Shown piece after piece: positions 59,180 to 64,000 of a stretch of 64,000 bases of DNA (position 1 is the first letter of the stretch; each line of letters begins with the position of its first letter). A model generated the notes under the pieces. That model had not been told where the DNA came from. It saw nothing but the letters and a program-made list of their open reading frames with translations, and made no database searches. The stretch covers positions 21,023,262-21,087,261 of the forward strand of contig OZ005689.1 of the NCBI GenBank assembly GCA_963930775.1. Direction: 5' to 3'. The stretch is from Cliona cf. orientalis. Lineage: Eukaryota; Porifera; Demospongiae; Clionaida; Clionaidae. The translations under genes and the position numbers were made by a program.

Positions 59180-60838
59180 CATCAAAATTAATAAACACTA
59201 TAGTAAAAGTTGTTGCCACATACCTATCCAAGGTGCAAGCCCTTCGATCTCTGATCTTACCCAGTATAGACATGATCACTTACCTTCATTAACTTACCAT
59301 TTTGTCTACTGTATCAAATATAGACTTACGATCACGCTTCGCACCCAGTAGCTCCAAGAATGGCTCCTTCACTAGTCCAGCATACATGACCCTTGAACTC
59401 TAATCGCTGTGCGGCCACTATGCGGCCGTACAGCGCTTTCAATAATACTTGCAAATTTCAAATTTGAGGGTGCGAAGTGCGCACGCGCAGATGGTTAACG
59501 TTTTGCCCTTTAAACTCCTTTCTGTAAGACGGTTGGCGTGCGAAGTTGCCACTACATATGTGCCACCTTACATCTACCCCAGTCTGATCTGGCTGGCTAA
59601 ACTATAGCTATGCATGCTGGAATAACCGGGAATACGTCTGGTACCATGTTTAACGTTGCCGGAACTAGGGTAAGAGTACATGTCCTCCCATCTGGATCAA
59701 ACAGTGAAGCCTCCAATGTGCCATTGACCCCCGCAGTTGCACTCCCAATGGAGGTAAGAATTTCTATCATAGAAATAGCCTTATTAATGATTTTGACTAG
59801 ACGGCTTTGTGTTGACATAGCCTTGTTGATGGTGCTCCTTAATTAATTAGATTTTTTTTGTATGTACATGTACGTGTTTGAGCGTCTGTCACCGTGCATG
59901 TGTGTGTGGTGAGTGCGCATGTATGTACATTACGGTAAGCATGTATGCTAGATGTCATGTATATATCATAGAGTCGGTAGACTCTATAAGTAGGGATGGC
60001 ACGGATACTCCATATATGTAATACATTACAAACACCCAAATATCTCAAAACGGGTAACTTTTTGAAATTTCTAAGTGTCAAAATCAGAATCTATAGCAAA
60101 TTATCTATCCAACAAGACCAAGATCATCCATCAACTCAATTGTATATGCCAGAACCACATGTTCAAAAAAATAGCCATTTCTCATTCTTTCTTTCTCATT
60201 TCCAGGGCTAACTCAAGACTCTGGACCTCTCACCTTGGTTCTCATATAAATCCACTCTATTTTGTAGTGCGCAGTGCAGTGGCTCGCTAGTTTTGCGTTA
60301 TCTCTACAGTCACGTAATGGTGGGTGTGTACGGCGCATTAAAGATAGGGGATGTGTCTTGATACGCCATTTTTGTCATCTAATGCGCATGCTCATAATGT
60401 GTTACCATGGTGAAGTCATGTGACTGTAGTCAGCGGCGCGCGCCACCGCCGCTAGCAGCAAGCCAGCAAGCTAGCGCCTCAAATCAAGCTACTAAGCTTA
60501 GCCTAGCTAGCCATAGCTAAGCGCCAGACTCTCCCGCGCGAGCTAGGCAAGCGCGAGCGCGATAAAGCGAACCTAGCTAGAGACTAGCGTGTGCAGCGCT
60601 AATACTGCGCTGGGATATGGAGACTCGAGGCCTCAACGTACGGGCGCGACACGGCCCTCTGCAATCAGTATAACAGCCAGCTCAGTACTCAGTGTCAGTA
60701 GTGACAAAGATAATCGATAAAATCAATAATAGCTATACTAATACTAGAGTCTCATCGGCTATGTGCTAGGCGAGTTAACGAGGGGCGTGGCTACTACTTT
60801 TACGCGCACTTGCGAACTTCGGCACCTCCCATCTATAC
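59180..60838. other. Mostly non-coding; one possible first exon
   Basis: 59610-59753 is an open frame (MHAGITGNTSGTMFNVAGTR...ALPME) ending at GTAAGA; it has no known domain. A GC-rich patch with many GCTAG and GCGC strings lies at about 60420-60640. The other ORFs are not supported. Confidence 0.4.
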
Positions 60839-60861
60839 NNNNNNNNNNNNNNNNNNNNNNN
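60839..60861. other. Assembly gap (23 N)
   Basis: Twenty-three undetermined bases. An ORF spanning them is not meaningful. Confidence 0.99.
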
Positions 60862-60863
60862 TG

Positions 60864-61490
60864 TATATGTGACCGTATCTGGGAAAACCCGGCATATAGC
60901 GAATTTTATGATTTTTTAGTTAGCTACATATTAATTTTGATAAGCTCTACCATAGGGCTAACCCGCGTTCAAGTTTCAGAGCGACTGTGCGCTTCGTTGT
61001 GGAGATACAGCGCTTTGTTTGCGATCGCGCTACACCCCCAATAATCGAGAAATTACGGTCTAAAGGCGTTGCTATGCACGCGTATGGCGTTTCCGCATAC
61101 TACGCGTGACCCGGAAATTAATTAAATGGACCTGGGCGGAGCCGTTCGAAATGAACGTAAAGATCGAGCAAGAGTTGAATTTCGTTGTTGATAACGACAG
61201 ACGATTGTTCTTAGATGCCCAAGAAGCTAAAAAGGTGAGCGAACATACAGTAGTTTGATGAATCTAGCTGTATCTAGGTAGAGAATTCTAATTACCGCCC
61301 ATAGCAACGGGCTCCGTGTACGGCTGCCGTACAGTCTAGGTAGGTCAAAATGAAGGCTTATTTCGCCTTGGTATCTTACGTTTACCCTCCGTAGGTGGTG
61401 GCAAAGGTTAGTAGAAAGGTTCTTTGATATGAATATGACAAAAACTCGACTTTGACATTTTTTGAGCTGAGGTACTACTGTTGATTTCAG
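60864..61490. mobile_element. Second, truncated copy of the TATATGTGACCG TIR element
   Basis: It begins TATATGTGACCGTATCTGGG just after the gap and follows, in reverse orientation, the interior of 28781-29456 until TACTGTTGAT at about 61490, where other sequence takes over. The 84-nt ORF with GTGAGC donor is retained at 61151-61234 (MNVKIEQELNFVVDN). The far end is missing. Confidence 0.8.
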
Positions 61491-61975
61491 TTGCGTTTGA
61501 ACATTGCGTATTGCGTTGCGTGAACCATAGATTACGTAAACATTACGTAGTCTATTATTATTATTATTATTATTATATTGTGAAACACACCACTTAAGGT
61601 GCAAACAGCAGAACATATTGAATATAGATTAATAGAGTTATTACACAGAACACATATACAGTATCTCTTGCTCAAGGTAGCGATTCTCACTAGGGCACAG
61701 TCTAGCATCACGTATGAAGTTTGCACATAAACAATCAGCTTCCTTGCATCTTTTCCAGTGCCTGTAGCCGTACATAGTATTATACCCAAAGCTTGTATAT
61801 GCAAGGGACTGGCTTTCTCCAAACACATCAACCAATAACAATGAAGAAGACTTTAAAGCCTGTGACACGACTCTTTGAGAGCGTTCAATGACCACATTGA
61901 AAAGGCTCTGTAAACCGGACACAAGATGCATTGATTTCAACTGCGTTTGAACATTGCGTATTGCGTATTGCGTAT
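61487..61975. repeat. Direct repeats with GCGTATT runs around an unassigned segment
   Basis: TTGATTTCAGTTGCGTTTGA then ACATTGCGTATTGCG at about 61490 recurs at about 61930 as TTGATTTCAACTGCGTTTGA, with extra TATTGCG units. An (ATT)n run lies at 61553-61574. The minus-strand ORF between the repeats has no domain I know. Confidence 0.7.
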
Positions 61976-62085
61976 TGCGTTGCGTGCACGCGTGAGTTCC
62001 GTAATAATATTCATAATTCAAATCTGCGCGCGCGGGAAATTCTTAGATTCAAACATCATAATAGTGCGCGCGCGGGAAGTTTGAT

Positions 62086-63069
62086 ATGTCTGCTGAACCA
62101 GGTCGGAAAGCTCCCTATTCCAGTGATTTAAGATGGCGTGTTGTGTGGCAAAGAATTGGTATGGAACTCTCGTTTCGTAAAATTGCTGACAATCTTTGCC
62201 TTTCTCTTGGCACTGTTCATAACCACTTCAAACGCTTTCAATTAACTGGCGAAGTAGCTCCAGCAAAGGTATCCAGCAGAGAAAGCACAAGGGCACTGAG
62301 TGAGCATGATGAACTCACTGTTGTAGGATTGCTGTTAGAGGATCCTTCCATGTACTTGAGCGATGTGTGTCAGAGAATAATGATGCTTACTGGTATTGAA
62401 GTGTCTCCAGCTACTGTATGTCGGATTATTCATCGAAATGGATTTACCCGTAAGAAGCTTCATCATGTAGCATTACAGCGCTCTGTTGAGTGCAGAGGTA
62501 AATTCTTTGCAGAGGTTCTGTTTTATGATGTGCACCAGTTTGTATGGGTAGATGAAACTGGAAGTGATCGCAAAAATTGCATGAGGAAGTTTGGATATGC
62601 CCTCAGTGGTGAATCTCCCATTTGCCATCGGATACTCCATCGTGGAAGAAGGATCTCTGCAATTGCAGCTATGTCAACCAACGGCTTGGTGGCCTACGAC
62701 CTTGTTCAAGGAAGTGTAAACGGTGAAACATTTCTTGAGTTCATTCAAGGGAAGCTGGTGCCAGAAATGTTACCGTATGATGGTGAAAACCCACAATCAA
62801 TACTGGTGATGGACAATTGTTCCATTCACCATGTGCAGCCTGTCTTGGAGACACTGAGACTAATGGGTATTCTTGTGCTCTTCCTACCACCTTATAGCCC
62901 GGATATGAATCCTATTGAAGAGATGTTTAGCTCTATCAAGTACTATCTCAAAGACCATGATCAGGTGTTACAAGCTATGGATGACCCTTTACCCTTACTG
63001 GAAGCAAGTTTTGACAGTGTTACAAAAGACAAATGTGCAGCATGGATCAAACATGCAGGATATTATTAG
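62086..63069 (+). CDS. Tc1/IS630-type transposase (DD34E), intact
   Basis: 327 codons without interruption. Residues about 10-60 form a helix-turn-helix (YSSDLRWRVVWQRIGMELSF, KIADNLCLSLGTVHNHFKRF) and about 75-125 a second helical DNA-binding segment (PATVCRIIHRNGFTRKKLHH). The catalytic domain has VWVDETGSDRKN (first Asp), ILVMDNCSIHH (second Asp) and PPYSPDMNPIEEMFSSIKYY (Glu). Thirty-four residues separate the second Asp from the Glu, giving a DD34E spacing. The protein would cut and paste TA-flanked elements. An AT-rich stretch and direct repeats lie upstream; the matching right end is not in the window. It converges on the next gene with about 90 bp between stops. The open frame suggests recent activity. 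Confidence 0.93.
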   Translation: MSAEPGRKAPYSSDLRWRVVWQRIGMELSFRKIADNLCLSLGTVHNHFKRFQLTGEVAPAKVSSRESTRALSEHDELTVVGLLLEDPSMYLSDVCQRIMMLTGIEVSPATVCRIIHRNGFTRKKLHHVALQRSVECRGKFFAEVLFYDVHQFVWVDETGSDRKNCMRKFGYALSGESPICHRILHRGRRISAIAAMSTNGLVAYDLVQGSVNGETFLEFIQGKLVPEMLPYDGENPQSILVMDNCSIHHVQPVLETLRLMGILVLFLPPYSPDMNPIEEMFSSIKYYLKDHDQVLQAMDDPLPLLEASFDSVTKDKCAAWIKHAGYY

Positions 63070-63158
63070 CCAAAAAAATGTACACAAATTTGATTATCAT
63101 TATTATTGTTATTCTAAAGTTAGTTACATGAATGTATTATTGTTTGTCACCTTTGTAT

Positions 63159-64000
63159 TCACAAATCTTTAATGTCAGTAAGAATAGTACTCCTCAGTTC
63201 ATCATATTCTGTTAAGGAGACAACACCAGACTCTTTGAGCTTATGAAATTTGTCCAGCTGGTCTATCAACTCGCTTCGCACCCTAACCTTCTTTCCAGGT
63301 GAGATAACTGATGTAGGAACAGATTTCTTTGGCGTGGAAGACTCTCCTTCACTTTCACAATGACGCTTACGCCCATGGGTAAAAAATGGTTTATCTGGGG
63401 GCTTGTCCAGTGATGTCCAAGACTTGAGATGCACCATGTTAGCCCATGCCCTTAACCTTTGGGGAGAATAACCGGTGTGCTTCTGTTGGAGCTGGTCGTA
63501 AATGGTATCAACTTCGGATCGTTTATCCAAATGTTGTCCATACTTTGTGCCACCTTTTCCAGTTTCGATGGATCTACCAGCCACGGCTCCTTTCTTGCAT
63601 ACAGAAGCTTCAGTGTAGCACCACAGCAGTATTGTCTTCTTTTTGCCATACTTTTCATACATCATCTTTACATCATCGTCAGTATGAATCCAGATTTTTC
63701 TGCCTTTCATCCCATGGCCAGGTTCTAAATATCCCATCTCCACTTTCTTCAAATCAGGTAGTTTAAATTTAGGATGTTTTGACAATTTTTTAGAAATAAA
63801 TCCTTGAAGGGAGACTAGAGACTTGTATATCCTTCCTTTACCTAGCTCAACGGAACAAAAATCTTTCTTACATTTGGGATTAATAATTTTAATTGTGTAC
63901 GTCAGCTCTGGAGCTTGTTGGCTGTCTTCCTCACTATCTACAGTTTCGGACTCGTCTTCAAGTTCATCTGGTTGTGCATCATTACGGTCATGGTCTTCTT
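63159..64000 (-). CDS. Convergent partner gene of the Tc1-type transposase (partial)
   Basis: The reading frame stays open from the stop near 63159 to the window edge (64000). It starts acidic (DELEDESETVDSEEDS), then has YTIKIINPKCKKDFCSVELG, KLPDLKKVEMGYLEPGHGMK, IWIHTDDDVKMMYEKYGKKK, and a Lys/Arg-rich C-terminus with GKKVRVRSELIDQLDKFHKL. I do not recognise a catalytic domain. Its convergent position, 90 bp from the transposase stop, suggests it is the second gene of the same element, perhaps a DNA-binding or regulatory partner. The 5' end lies beyond the window. Confidence 0.6.
   Translation of the reverse strand, partial: EDHDRNDAQPDELEDESETVDSEEDSQQAPELTYTIKIINPKCKKDFCSVELGKGRIYKSLVSLQGFISKKLSKHPKFKLPDLKKVEMGYLEPGHGMKGRKIWIHTDDDVKMMYEKYGKKKTILLWCYTEASVCKKGAVAGRSIETGKGGTKYGQHLDKRSEVDTIYDQLQQKHTGYSPQRLRAWANMVHLKSWTSLDKPPDKPFFTHGRKRHCESEGESSTPKKSVPTSVISPGKKVRVRSELIDQLDKFHKLKESGVVSLTEYDELRSTILTDIKDL

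Noticed and set aside
60763..61044. ORF spanning the N gap
   Set aside because: The translation crosses 23 unknown bases and an element boundary.
61641..62021. Minus-strand 126-codon ORF upstream of the Tc1-type gene
   Set aside because: No domain recognised; it includes the GCGTATT direct repeats, so part of the frame is repeat-derived.

Overview
This window looks like a repeat-dense stretch of a compact animal genome. Short AT-rich introns with GT/AG borders, many interspersed TGCATG and AGCTAG strings, and the mixture of transposon families all suggest a demosponge; that assignment is inference, not proof. I see no convincing single-copy housekeeping gene, no rRNA or tRNA, no CRISPR array and no reverse transcriptase. 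Almost every protein-coding signal belongs to, or is broken by, DNA transposons, so the window is best read as a stack of insertions.

Layout. 1-6.2 kb: a decayed minus-strand DUF7869 gene whose last exon is split by a hAT element (155-2869), which itself carries a small terminal-inverted-repeat (TIR) element. 7.3-10.1 kb: an unrecognised multi-exon minus-strand gene. 10.3-11.6 kb: tandem repeats and a miniature element. 12.7-16.0 kb: a convergent gene pair, here called B1 (coiled coil, 'LTGDG' motif, zinc knuckle) and A1 (chromo-barrel-like). 18.39-27.37 kb: a complete KDZ-type transposon with TIRs and a 7-bp target duplication. It holds a homeodomain-like/Ulp1 protease/PHD gene (+) and a KDZ transposase gene (-). 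27.9-28.6 kb: a minisatellite. 29.5-36.0 kb: a divergent pair, a Cys-rich transposase-like gene (-) and a P-loop ATPase gene (+). 37.3-43.9 kb: more of the A/B family (B3, A2, B2). 45-47 kb: CA microsatellites and a small TTAA element. 47.1-58.6 kb: family copy B4, split by a TTAA element that is itself split by a 7.35-kb element encoding a RecQ-like helicase and a DUF6589 protein. 58.8-61.5 kb: miniature elements and an assembly gap. 62.1-64 kb: an intact Tc1/IS630-type transposase gene with a convergent partner gene that runs off the window.

The strongest signals are (i) the repeated A/B two-gene unit, which combines chromatin-reader-like domains with an unassigned transposase-like protein; (ii) the RecQ + DUF6589 element, whose 68-bp identical TIRs and 9-bp duplication can be read directly; (iii) the KDZ element with an unusual protease/homeodomain-like/PHD partner; and (iv) small non-autonomous elements that carry intact first-exon-like ORFs ending at splice donors. 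Where autonomous-looking units occur they usually have two genes, most often convergent, suggesting that a transposase plus a second protein is the working unit. All exon structures were read by eye and are approximate.
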